Source: an uncultured Fenollaria sp. (GTDB lineage: Bacteria; Bacillota; Clostridia; Tissierellales; Peptoniphilaceae). Taken from it: a DNA stretch of 24,702 nt. The position numbers and the translations under genes were made by a program. The notes below the pieces were generated by a model. That model worked only from the letters and a program-made list of their open reading frames with translations, made no database searches and was not told the DNA's origin. This document shows, in pieces, positions 1 to 7,085 of this stretch. Each line of letters opens with the position of its first letter. The first letter of the stretch is position 1. Where the stretch lies: assembly GCF_946221515.1 (NCBI RefSeq), contig NZ_CAMJVK010000024.1, forward strand, positions 1 to 24,702, in the 5' to 3' direction.

Positions 1-15
1 ATTAATTAGATTATA

Positions 16-50
16 TATAAGGGCTTAGTGATTAAGTCCTTATATTTTTG
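16..50 (+). terminator. Rho-independent terminator, left copy of a repeated element
   Basis: A 12-bp stem (16-27 with 33-44, one G-T pair, loop GTGAT) is followed by five T's and should end transcription of a gene lying upstream of the window. The same element recurs at 4876-4910 with no base change over 35 nt. Confidence 0.85.
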
Positions 51-59
51 TAAAAATAT
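16..59. repeat. Direct repeat, left copy (partner 4876-4919)
   Basis: Positions 16-59 match 4876-4919 with a single mismatch (t51 against c4911), an offset of exactly 4860 bp. The repeat is a terminator plus a short AT flank. The two copies bracket the whole accessory block upstream of purC. No transposase or integrase gene is seen between them. Confidence 0.85.
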
Positions 60-80
60 ATTAGCATGTTAAAATAATAC

Positions 81-109
81 TTGACAAATAATAAAAAAGT
101 GTATATAAT
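81..109 (+). promoter_or_regulatory. Consensus sigma-A promoter of the amidase block
   Basis: TTGACA (81-86) and TATAAT (104-109) are separated by 17 bp, a perfect match to the housekeeping consensus. Predicted transcription start is near 116, which leaves a leader of about 120 nt before the amidase gene. Confidence 0.85.
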
Positions 110-119
110 AAAGATAGAT

Positions 120-139
120 CATATTCAAAGATGAATATG
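120..139 (+). other. Small hairpin in the amidase leader
   Basis: CATATTC (120-126) and GAATATG (133-139) form a perfect 7-bp stem with a 6-nt loop at the very 5' end of the predicted transcript. No T-run follows, so it is not a terminator. It may stabilise the mRNA; the function is not known. Confidence 0.4.
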
Positions 140-166
140 AGTTTAAAAAAATAAAATATATAATTT

Positions 167-186
167 AAGAGGTGAGAGTTATGTAA
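167..186 (+). other. Start-stop element (ATG TAA) with a good ribosome binding site
   Basis: AAGAGGTGAG (167-176) is well spaced from ATG (181-183), which is followed at once by TAA (184-186). This is either a minimal upstream open frame that could load and release ribosomes in the leader, or the remnant of a lost gene start. Confidence 0.4.
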
Positions 187-238
187 ACATTATTATTTAT
201 AAAAACTAGTAGGATTATATTCAAAAAGGAGGAAAATT

Positions 239-1357
239 ATGAAAAAGTTATTTGTATTATTATTAATAATTGTTTTTTTAACACAAATTAATATATTTGC
301 AATAAGCCAACATACAGACTATTTAAATGAATCTAAAAAAGATGAAGTAGTAAATTATGTGAAAAATCAAATTATTGATCTTTACTCAGAATACTATAGT
401 ATTCCTAAAATTGATGTAGAAATAGAATATGTTGATGCATCGAATAATGAGTTAATAGTTCATACATTTGTAAATTTTACGAAAATCCTTAAGATAAAAT
501 CGGCGGAAGATCTACCTTTTGTAAAAGGAATGATTTTGGAGCTTGAAAATATTGAAGATAATTATGAAAAAATGATAAAGAGTAGTTATATAAATAGCGT
601 TATAAGAGATTTACAAAATAATTATATTGGAATAGAGCAAGAAGAAACTTCAGAATTTGCAGTTAAAATATCTACGGAGTTAAAAAGAGCTAATAATTAT
701 GAGCAAGAATATAGTATGTTTTTTATAGGAGATGACGGCTCTACAGCTACAATTCAAGAATGTAAACTTCCAAATGAGGAATTAATGATAAATGGTGGAA
801 AAGATAAAATTAAAAAATTAAAATTCTTAAAAAATGAGCTAAGAACCACATCAGTTGCGCAAGATTATGATAGAATACTAGCTAGGGATTATGTAAGAAC
901 GTGGACAGATTCATGCGGAGCATGCCATTGTTTTGAGTGTGATCCATCTAAATCGGTCTATAATCCTAAATTTCAAACGCATCATAAACGTGATTGCGCA
1001 AATTATGTTTCTCAAGCAATTAATGCTGGAGGAATAGAAACTAATTCGAAATGGAGACCTGGATTAGATACTTGGGACAATACTGGTCACTCAAGATATG
1101 GATTAGTTGACTATTTAGTTGACAATGATTTATTTTTCAAAACTAGTGATAAATATAAAGCTTGTGCCGGAAGTGTGATTATGTGGTTAGGCAAAAATAC
1201 ATCACATGTAGGCATGGTAGATCAAAATGATACAATAACAATGACATATTGCTCACATACTAATGATAGGAAGAACTATTCTTTTAAAAATTTTAGTGGT
1301 ATAGAGTTTTATGTTCCAACTTGGGATTCTTATTCAGGAACATGGATTTCCCAATAG
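239..1357 (+). CDS. Secreted Amidase_6-type cysteine amidase
   Basis: A 372-residue exported protein, probably a cell-wall or peptide amidase of the putative amidase domain family (Amidase_6, NlpC/P60-like fold). Residues 1-22 are a signal peptide (MKK, then a hydrophobic stretch). Residues 30-200 are charged and not recognised. The amidase domain runs from about 212 to 365. It has the ARDYVRTW start, YNPKF, DCANYVSQAINAGG with the likely nucleophile C253, the SHVGMV motif with the likely catalytic H323, and a SHTNDRKNYSF segment typical of the family. An unusual cluster C226-x2-C229-x-C231-x2-C234 lies just before the catalytic motif. The start is fixed by AAAAAGGAGG directly upstream. It is the first gene of the accessory block and sits 14 nt before a lipoprotein gene. 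Substrate is unknown. Confidence 0.85.
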   Translation: MKKLFVLLLIIVFLTQINIFAISQHTDYLNESKKDEVVNYVKNQIIDLYSEYYSIPKIDVEIEYVDASNNELIVHTFVNFTKILKIKSAEDLPFVKGMILELENIEDNYEKMIKSSYINSVIRDLQNNYIGIEQEETSEFAVKISTELKRANNYEQEYSMFFIGDDGSTATIQECKLPNEELMINGGKDKIKKLKFLKNELRTTSVAQDYDRILARDYVRTWTDSCGACHCFECDPSKSVYNPKFQTHHKRDCANYVSQAINAGGIETNSKWRPGLDTWDNTGHSRYGLVDYLVDNDLFFKTSDKYKACAGSVIMWLGKNTSHVGMVDQNDTITMTYCSHTNDRKNYSFKNFSGIEFYVPTWDSYSGTWISQ

Positions 1358-1371
1358 AAGGAGATAATTAA

Positions 1372-1902
1372 ATGAAAAAGTCAGCAGCTTTATTTGTATT
1401 GCTTTTATTATCGATATTAACTTTAATTTCTTGTAATCGCAAAGAAAAAAGCACAGAAACAAATAATAGAGATTATTATTTATATAAGAATGATAAATAC
1501 GGATTTACTCTTGAAATACCTGAGTGGAACTATAACATTCAATTATTTAACGTTAACGATGATTCTGGTGCAGAAGAATATGGTTACGAGAAGCAAAATG
1601 ATGATGCAACGACTATAAATTTTATGATATTAAGGAGAGAAAAAGATTTAGACATAAGCTTTTATACTGCTTTTGAACTTATTGTATCAGAAAAAAGCAA
1701 TTTGGATTCTAATCTTACAAAACTAGGAGAGAAAGACGGAAAAACATATTACTACAAAGAGCTTAAAGAAGATGATGTCATGAAAGAGATAAAAAATAGA
1801 AAGGCTGACGATAAATATATTGCTAGAATTAAGAATTTAATTAAAGAGCTAGAGCCTATGCACAAAGAAATTATAAATTCATTTAAATTTATTGATGCAT
1901 AA
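1372..1902 (+). CDS. Lipoprotein, paralogue 1 of a tandem pair
   Basis: A 176-residue predicted lipoprotein. The N-terminus is a type II signal peptide ending ILTLISC, with the lipidated cysteine at 21. The mature part is polar and contains YGFTLEIPEWNY at about 43-54, a motif shared with the next gene. Both proteins also end with a similar PMHKEI..SFK/R segment. AGAAGGAGATAATTAA upstream gives a strong ribosome binding site, and the gap to the amidase stop is 14 nt, so the two genes are very likely co-transcribed. The IPEW-type motif recalls small surface lipoproteins that carry one globular domain, but I do not recognise a named family. It probably acts on the outer face of the membrane. 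Confidence 0.8.
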   Translation: MKKSAALFVLLLLSILTLISCNRKEKSTETNNRDYYLYKNDKYGFTLEIPEWNYNIQLFNVNDDSGAEEYGYEKQNDDATTINFMILRREKDLDISFYTAFELIVSEKSNLDSNLTKLGEKDGKTYYYKELKEDDVMKEIKNRKADDKYIARIKNLIKELEPMHKEIINSFKFIDA

Positions 1903-1949
1903 TATTTTGTGTTGTAGATATAAAATTTAAATAAATTGGAGTGATAACT

Positions 1950-2459
1950 ATGAAAGCTAAAAAGTTTCTTATATTTTTAATGCTAGCAATATTAGTACTC
2001 TGCTTTTCTATAGCTTGTAATATAGAAATTGGAAAAGAACAAAAATCTAATATTCGTGAACATAATGATGCTAATGAAAAGTATTTATACTATAGTGATG
2101 ATTATGGCTTTACTCTTGAAATACCTGAGTGGAAGTACGATGTTATGCTGATAGATGTTGTAGATGACTCAAAAGGCGAGGCTGCAGATAGCAATAAAGA
2201 AACTAAGACTATAAGTTTTATTATTGAACAGAGGGATAGAGAGTCTTTAATTAGATCATATTGCCCAGTGTTTGAGATAGTTGTTTCTAAGAAAAGCGAC
2301 TTGGGTGGCAATTTTGAAAAGCTTATAAGTAAGGGAGACAAAACTTTTTATTATCACATATGTGAAGATAATGGAGATGATAGTGCTGTAGAAAGCATGC
2401 TTGAAGAATTAAAACCCATGCATAAAGAAATAAAAGATTCGTTTAGAATTGATTATTAA
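1950..2459 (+). CDS. Lipoprotein, paralogue 2 of a tandem pair
   Basis: A 169-residue predicted lipoprotein related to the preceding gene. The chosen start is ATG 1950, because GGAGTG at 1938-1943 is correctly spaced for it; a GTG at 1941 lies inside that ribosome binding site and would add only three residues. The signal peptide ends LVLCFSIAC with the cysteine at 23. YGFTLEIPEWKY matches the neighbour, and the DNA here contains a 24-nt stretch identical to it. The C-terminal PMHKEIKDSF is also shared. The rest is diverged, including an acidic segment in place of the neighbour's longer lysine-rich region. It is likely an old tandem duplicate. Function is not recognised. Confidence 0.78.
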   Translation: MKAKKFLIFLMLAILVLCFSIACNIEIGKEQKSNIREHNDANEKYLYYSDDYGFTLEIPEWKYDVMLIDVVDDSKGEAADSNKETKTISFIIEQRDRESLIRSYCPVFEIVVSKKSDLGGNFEKLISKGDKTFYYHICEDNGDDSAVESMLEELKPMHKEIKDSFRIDY

Positions 2460-2491
2460 TTGTAAAGCAGTAAAATTTTAAATGAATTAAT

Positions 2492-2543
2492 GCTTGATAT
2501 GTGCAATTTAATGCTTATCTAGCCAAGATTGCACATATCAAGC
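2492..2543. promoter_or_regulatory. Perfect 16-bp inverted repeat upstream of the BlaI-like gene
   Basis: Positions 2492-2507 (GCTTGATATGTGCAAT) and 2528-2543 are exact reverse complements separated by 20 nt. No T-run follows, so a terminator is unlikely. It lies 61 nt before the repressor-like gene, in the only gap of the block large enough for a promoter. It is a candidate autoregulatory operator. A possible -35 (TTGCAC, 2529-2534) lies in its right arm, but the -10 (TATAGA, 2550-2555) is weakly spaced, so the promoter is uncertain. Confidence 0.5.
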
Positions 2544-2604
2544 TAAGTTTATAGAAGCTATTAATGATTGATAGCATTTTATACAATACAGAAAGGAGGT
2601 ACAT

Positions 2605-2988
2605 ATGAATTTATCAGATAGTGAGTTAATAGTTTTAGAGGAATTATGGAAAGGAGATTGTTTAGATGAAAACGGAGAGATAACTGCTTTAGAATTATCG
2701 AAAATACTTAATGAAAAATATAATTTTTCTAAAAGCTCAAGCTACACATTTATAAACAGATTAGTAGAAAAAAATGCACTTAGCAGGAGATATCCAAATT
2801 ATAAAATTAAACCTGTGATTAAAAGAGAGGATCTTGGAAACAATCAAATACAGAAAATTATAGATACAGTTTATAAAGGATCATTTGTAAAATTATTTTC
2901 AGCATTTGTAAATAATAAGAAAATTACTAATACTGAGCTAGAAGAAATGAAAGATATTATTTCTTCAATTGAGATTAAGGATGAGTAA
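2605..2988 (+). CDS. BlaI/MecI-family transcriptional repressor
   Basis: A 127-residue winged-helix protein of the penicillinase repressor family. The N-terminal helix SDSELIVLEELWKG and the recognition region SKSSSYTFINRLVEKNAL (about 46-63) match the family layout. The C-terminal YKGSFVKLFSAFVNNKKITNTELEEMKDII matches the dimerisation region, which in BlaI/MecI is the part cleaved on induction. Length is usual for the family (about 120-130). AGAAAGGAGGT is just upstream of the ATG. It is followed after 3 nt by a BlaR1-like membrane protease, the classic repressor-sensor pair. It probably represses its own operon and perhaps the neighbouring envelope genes. No beta-lactamase gene is in the window. 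Confidence 0.82.
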   Translation: MNLSDSELIVLEELWKGDCLDENGEITALELSKILNEKYNFSKSSSYTFINRLVEKNALSRRYPNYKIKPVIKREDLGNNQIQKIIDTVYKGSFVKLFSAFVNNKKITNTELEEMKDIISSIEIKDE

Positions 2989-2991
2989 GCT

Positions 2992-4365
2992 GTGTTTGAA
3001 ATAATTAAAGTAAATGCTGTTAACAAATTAATTAAAAGTGTATTATTAATTGCGGCAATACTATTATTGAGAAAATCATTTAATAGAAAAAGTATAAAAT
3101 ATGCCAATAAAATTATGTGGTCATTACTTTTTGTGTATTTAATAATCCCTTTTGGCGTGCAAATAAATATAGAAAACGCTAGTTATGGGCCCATATTAGA
3201 TGCATGCTTTTCATTTATTAAGAATTTAAATGAGTATACAGAGTTATTACTTATAAAATTCGCAAATGTTTTATATTTAAAAAATCGTTTGATAGCAGCA
3301 ATATTGTTTTTAATATATCTAATATTTACAGCTATAAAAACTAATAAAGCTTTGAGAAGTGCTATTATAGTCAATAATCACAGCATTAATGAGTATATAA
3401 GATCATTTAATCTAAAAAGAAGAGTAGAAGTTTTAATAAATGATAAGCTCGAAACACCAGTAAGCTATGGATTTTTCAAGCCGAAGATTGTTTTGCAAAC
3501 ATATATTTTAAAAGACGATATTATCTTAAAAAATGTAATTTATCATGAGATGATGCATATAAAAAAATGTGATATATTGCTAAATTATTTAAAATATATG
3601 CTAGCATGTTTTTATTGGTACAATATATTTGTGCTTTTAGCTCTAAAATATATAGATGAAGATATGGAAATACTTTGTGATAAATTAGTTATAAATAAAA
3701 TGGGTGGATCAAATTTAGCAAAAAGAGAATATTTAGAAACAATGTATAAACTGTCTACAGTAGAAAATAAAAATGTAAATAAATTTGTGTTAGAATTAAA
3801 TCCAACATTAGAAAGGATGAGGATTATGAGCTCATATAGAATAACAAAGCTTGGCGTACTATCATTAGTACTTGTATTTATCCTAAGTTTAAATTCATTT
3901 GCTTATTTTAACGTCGAACCGGATGATAAAGTAGTATCAAGCGTAAAAGCTCTGGACGAAGGAAGTAAGCTACTTAGTGACAGAGTAGAGGTGATAGACA
4001 AAAACGAATATGAAAAAATTAATAAAATTTCAGATGATTTAATAGCGTTAAGAAAAATTGATATAAAAGATTATGACATTTTAGATGGGCTTGAAAGTAG
4101 AACATATAAATTTAATATGTTTTCATCTGATACAACATATCATAATGGCTTTACAATTAAATTGAGCGAGATGTCTTGCAGCTCTGGATTGAATTATGAG
4201 ATAATGATACAGGAAAACGAAAGGGTTATTTATGATGAGACATTTGATAAAGAAACAATATTAAAAGTTAAGGCCAACCAAGATAATGAATATAAGGTAG
4301 TAATTATGAATAAACAAGGAAAAAAATTAAAATATAATATCCAGATTAATAGTTTTGTTAGATAG
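2992..4365 (+). CDS. BlaR1/MecR1-like M56 membrane zinc protease
   Basis: A 457-residue membrane protein of peptidase family M56. Transmembrane segments lie at about 13-27, 41-57, 99-117 and 285-305, with a further hydrophobic stretch around 203-218. The zinc site is HEMMH at 185-189, with a downstream DEDMEILCD that supplies the third ligand glutamate as in BlaR1. The GTG start follows the repressor stop by 3 nt, with AAGG for ribosome binding, so translation is probably coupled. The extracellular C-terminus after residue 305 is only about 150 residues. It lacks the roughly 250-residue transpeptidase-like sensor with SxxK seen in BlaR1. The signal sensed is therefore probably not a beta-lactam bound covalently. 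By analogy it would cleave the BlaI-like repressor when activated. Confidence 0.82.
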   Translation: MFEIIKVNAVNKLIKSVLLIAAILLLRKSFNRKSIKYANKIMWSLLFVYLIIPFGVQINIENASYGPILDACFSFIKNLNEYTELLLIKFANVLYLKNRLIAAILFLIYLIFTAIKTNKALRSAIIVNNHSINEYIRSFNLKRRVEVLINDKLETPVSYGFFKPKIVLQTYILKDDIILKNVIYHEMMHIKKCDILLNYLKYMLACFYWYNIFVLLALKYIDEDMEILCDKLVINKMGGSNLAKREYLETMYKLSTVENKNVNKFVLELNPTLERMRIMSSYRITKLGVLSLVLVFILSLNSFAYFNVEPDDKVVSSVKALDEGSKLLSDRVEVIDKNEYEKINKISDDLIALRKIDIKDYDILDGLESRTYKFNMFSSDTTYHNGFTIKLSEMSCSSGLNYEIMIQENERVIYDETFDKETILKVKANQDNEYKVVIMNKQGKKLKYNIQINSFVR

Positions 4366-4380
4366 ATATTGAGGTGTAGT

Positions 4381-4422
4381 ATGAGAAAAAGTGTGCTTAA
4401 CGAATTCAGCTATAATATGTAG
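4381..4422 (+). other. Very short open frame (13 codons)
   Basis: ATG at 4381 has GAGGTG seven bases upstream and reads MRKSVLNEFSYNM before TAG at 4420-4422. It lies between the M56 protease and the frameshifted membrane gene. It could be a leader peptide or the remnant start of a decayed gene. No homology is recognised. Confidence 0.25.
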
Positions 4423-4480
4423 CACGAATGAGTATTAAGAGATTTAAATTCTTATGATTTATAAATAAGGAGGAAGAATA

Positions 4481-4869
4481 ATGAGTAAAAAAAAATAATA
4501 TATGCTATATTAATTATTGTAATAATTTTTGCGGCATATAAATTGATTAAGAATAAAAATACAAATAATGAAGAGGTTTTATATCCGGCTATTAATGATG
4601 AACTAATTAGTGAATTGGAAGATGGAAAGAAAACATATCTATTTGACAGTGAAGGTGTTCTTAATGAATATCTAGCTAAAACATATCCAGATAGCAAGTT
4701 TGAGTTAAAAGATAAAAAAGACAGTGGCAATACCATTATCTATAATATAAGCTTAGTTGATAAGGATAAAGACCTTGAATTAAGTTTGAAACAAAAGGAA
4801 ATTGAACTTAATAAAGAAAAGTTAAATATATGGGTCGTTACAGATAGTAAAGAAATAACAAATAAGTAA
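4481..4869 (+). pseudogene. Small membrane-anchored protein interrupted at an A9 run
   Basis: A strong ribosome binding site (AAGGAGGAAG) precedes ATG 4481, but the frame reads MSKKK and stops at TAA 4496-4498, directly after nine A's (4487-4495). If one A is added, or the ribosome or polymerase slips by one, the reading continues as KKK-IIYAILIIVIIFAAYKLIKNK and then a 100-residue soluble domain rich in D, E and K up to TAA 4867-4869. The result would be about 129 residues: a short cytoplasmic N-terminus, one membrane helix and an extracellular domain. The downstream frame has no credible start of its own (only a TTG at 4543, inside the helix). Options are a true pseudogene, a sequencing error, phase variation, or productive slippage. 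It follows the protease of the BlaR type and may be part of its regulon. Confidence 0.6.
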
Positions 4870-4875
4870 ATAGAT

Positions 4876-4910
4876 TATAAGGGCTTAGTGATTAAGTCCT
4901 TATATTTTTG
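4876..4910 (+). terminator. Rho-independent terminator, right copy of the repeated element
   Basis: Same 12-bp stem and GTGAT loop as at 16-50, followed by five T's (4905-4909). It ends transcription of the accessory block just before the purC promoter. Confidence 0.87.
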
Positions 4911-4919
4911 CAAAAATAT
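4876..4919. repeat. Direct repeat, right copy (partner 16-59)
   Basis: Matches 16-59 with one mismatch. The unit from one copy to the other is 4860 bp and contains the complete accessory block. Confidence 0.85.
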
Positions 4920-4930
4920 TTCCATAATGA

Positions 4931-4959
4931 TTGAAAAATGTTTTTCTAAGTGATATAAT
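4931..4959 (+). promoter_or_regulatory. Promoter of the purine operon
   Basis: TTGAAA (4931-4936) and TATAAT (4954-4959) have a 17-bp spacer, and TGA precedes the -10 (extended -10). Predicted start is near 4966, giving a leader of about 24 nt. There is therefore no room for a purine riboswitch; control, if any, would be at the promoter. Confidence 0.8.
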
Positions 4960-4989
4960 TAGAATGTAATTTTTAAGGAGGATGACGAC

Positions 4990-5697
4990 ATGGAAAAGTT
5001 AGAACAAGTATATGAAGGCAAGGCAAAGAAGGTCTTCAAGACTGATGACCCTAAGAAATTTATCTTGTCTTACAAGGATGATGCTACTGCATTTAACGGC
5101 AAGAAGAAAGGCACTATAGTTGGCAAAGGTGTTGTCAACAACAAGATGAGTAACTTCTTCTTCCAAAAGCTTGAAAAAGAAGGCATTCCAACTATATATC
5201 TAGAAGAATTAAACGACAGAGAAACTTTAGTTAAGGCTGTTGAGATAGTTCCACTAGAAGTTATAGTTAGAAACGTAACTGCAGGCAGCTTCTCTAAGAG
5301 GATGGGTGTTGAAGAAGGTAAGGAATTACTTCACCCAATAGTTGAGTTCTCATACAAGTCAGATCCACTTGACGACCCATTCATTAACGATGATTATGCT
5401 ACAGCGCTTGGTCTTGCTACTAAAGAAGAAGTAGAAACTATAAAGGACTACGCAAGAAAGGTAAATGACTACCTTTGCAAGCACTTTAAATCTGTTGGCA
5501 TAAGACTTGTTGACTTCAAGCTTGAATTTGGTAGATATGACGGCAAGATCATCTTAGCTGACGAAATCAGTCCAGACACTATGAGACTTTGGGACTACGA
5601 AACTAACGAAAAGCTTGATAAAGACAGGTTCAGACGTGACCTTGGTAATGTTGAAGATGCATACCACGAAGTCATGAGAAGACTTGGACTAGAATAA
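4990..5697 (+). CDS. purC: Phosphoribosylaminoimidazole-succinocarboxamide synthase (SAICAR synthetase)
   Basis: Catalyses the ATP-dependent joining of CAIR and aspartate in de novo IMP synthesis, in the cytoplasm. 235 residues, the usual bacterial length. Visible motifs are the N-terminal YEGKAKKVFKT ATP-binding loop, SYKDDATAFNGKKK, the PLEVIVRNVTAGSFSKR signature at about 88-104, and LADEISPDTMRLWD near 189-202. A strong AAGGAGGATG lies before the ATG. It is the first gene of purC-purF-purB-purA, and its stop overlaps the purF start by one base (TAATG). The gene is richer in GC-ending codons than the accessory block to its left. Confidence 0.97.
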   Translation: MEKLEQVYEGKAKKVFKTDDPKKFILSYKDDATAFNGKKKGTIVGKGVVNNKMSNFFFQKLEKEGIPTIYLEELNDRETLVKAVEIVPLEVIVRNVTAGSFSKRMGVEEGKELLHPIVEFSYKSDPLDDPFINDDYATALGLATKEEVETIKDYARKVNDYLCKHFKSVGIRLVDFKLEFGRYDGKIILADEISPDTMRLWDYETNEKLDKDRFRRDLGNVEDAYHEVMRRLGLE

Positions 5698-7085
5698 TGT
5701 TTGATAAAATACATGAGGAGTGCGGCGTTTTCGGAGCTTATTCACTTAAACACGAAGACGTCTCAACTCTGATTTACTACGGATTATTCGCTTTACAGCA
5801 CAGAGGACAAGAATCTTGCGGTATTGCTGTAACAGATACCAAAATGAGCCAAAACATCCAAGTTTATAAAAACATGGGTCTAGTTAATGATGTTTTTAAT
5901 AAAGATAATTTAGCTAAACTTAATGGTAATCTTGGTGTTGGACACGTTAGATACTCAACTTCAGGCAATTCTACTGTTTCTAACGCTCAACCACTAGTTA
6001 TAAATTACTGGAAGGGAACTTTAGCCATTGCTCACAACGGCAATATTGTTAATCAAAAGGCGCTTAAGGAAGAACTTTCACAAACAGGAGCCATCTTCCA
6101 AACTACTTCTGATTCTGAAATCATTCCTTATCTTATAGCAAGAGCTAGACTTGAATCAAAATCTGTTGAAGAAGCAGTTGTTAAGGCTATGCCAAAGATA
6201 GTTGGTGCTTATTCACTAGCTATAGCAAGTCCTAAAAAGTTAATAGCAGCGAGAGATCCTAACGGTTTCCATCCGCTTTGTATAGGTCAAAAAGGAGATA
6301 CATACTTTGTATCGAGCGAGTCATGTGCACTTGATGCAGTTGGAGCAAAGTTTATTAGAGATGTTGAACCGGGTGAAGTCGTTATAGTTACTGAAGAAGG
6401 AGTTAAATCCGTATATAAATATGAAGCGAAAAAATCCACTTGCATATTTGAATACATTTACTTCGCAAGACCTGACTCAGCCATTGACGGCATCAGTGTT
6501 TACGAAGCAAGACTAAATGCGGGTAGGATGCTTCACAAGAGATATCCAGTCGATGCAGACGTAGTCTTTGGCGTTCCAGATTCAGGTACACCAGCAGCAT
6601 ACGGCTATGCACAAGCAGCTAATATACCATTCTCCATAGCTTTCATCAAGAATAATTATGTTGGTAGAACCTTTATCAAGCCTAGTCAAGATCAAAGATC
6701 ACAAGGCGTTTCTATCAAGCTAAATATTCTTAAGGATGAGGTTAAAGATAAAAAGATAGTTTTGGTCGATGACTCCATCGTTAGAGGAACGACTATGAAA
6801 AATATTGTAAAGCAGCTTAAGGAGCTTGGTGCAAAGGAAGTTCATGTCAGAATATCCTCGCCACCATTCTTATATCCATGCTTCTACGGTACTGACGTGC
6901 CGACAAATAAGGAGCTAATCGCGTTTAAGTACACTCAAGATGAAATCAGAGACTACATTGGCTGTGATTCGCTTGGTTACTTAAAGGTAGAGGACCTAAA
7001 GGAGCTTGTTGAAGGACGCTGTGACTATTGCAACGCCTGCTTTACTGGTAATTACCCAACAGAGGTGGAAGATGGACAAATATAA
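5697..7085 (+). CDS. purF: Amidophosphoribosyltransferase
   Basis: First committed step of purine synthesis: PRPP plus glutamine to phosphoribosylamine. 462 residues. The protein begins MFDKIHEECGVFG, so an eight-residue propeptide must be removed to expose the N-terminal catalytic cysteine (C9), as in the Bacillus enzyme. The glutaminase domain includes HVRYSTSGN and AHNGNIVN. The PRPP-binding motif IVLVDDSIVRGTT lies near 352-364. Cysteines in TCIFEYIYF and in GRCDYCNACF near the C-terminus fit the [4Fe-4S] cluster of the iron-sulfur class. Translation is probably coupled to purC (TAATG, weak ribosome binding site). The 3' end overlaps the purB start by 14 nt. Confidence 0.97.
   Translation: MFDKIHEECGVFGAYSLKHEDVSTLIYYGLFALQHRGQESCGIAVTDTKMSQNIQVYKNMGLVNDVFNKDNLAKLNGNLGVGHVRYSTSGNSTVSNAQPLVINYWKGTLAIAHNGNIVNQKALKEELSQTGAIFQTTSDSEIIPYLIARARLESKSVEEAVVKAMPKIVGAYSLAIASPKKLIAARDPNGFHPLCIGQKGDTYFVSSESCALDAVGAKFIRDVEPGEVVIVTEEGVKSVYKYEAKKSTCIFEYIYFARPDSAIDGISVYEARLNAGRMLHKRYPVDADVVFGVPDSGTPAAYGYAQAANIPFSIAFIKNNYVGRTFIKPSQDQRSQGVSIKLNILKDEVKDKKIVLVDDSIVRGTTMKNIVKQLKELGAKEVHVRISSPPFLYPCFYGTDVPTNKELIAFKYTQDEIRDYIGCDSLGYLKVEDLKELVEGRCDYCNACFTGNYPTEVEDGQI

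Noticed and set aside
4543..4869. A 108-residue gene starting at TTG 4543
   Set aside because: The start lies within the predicted membrane helix and has no ribosome binding site. The better reading is the frame that begins at ATG 4481 and is broken at the A9 run.
4911..4989. Purine riboswitch before purC
   Set aside because: The predicted leader is about 24 nt and has none of the conserved purine-aptamer loops.
7006..7071. N-terminal extension of purB inside purF
   Set aside because: It overlaps coding sequence for the PurF iron-sulfur cysteines, and family similarity begins at ATG 7072.
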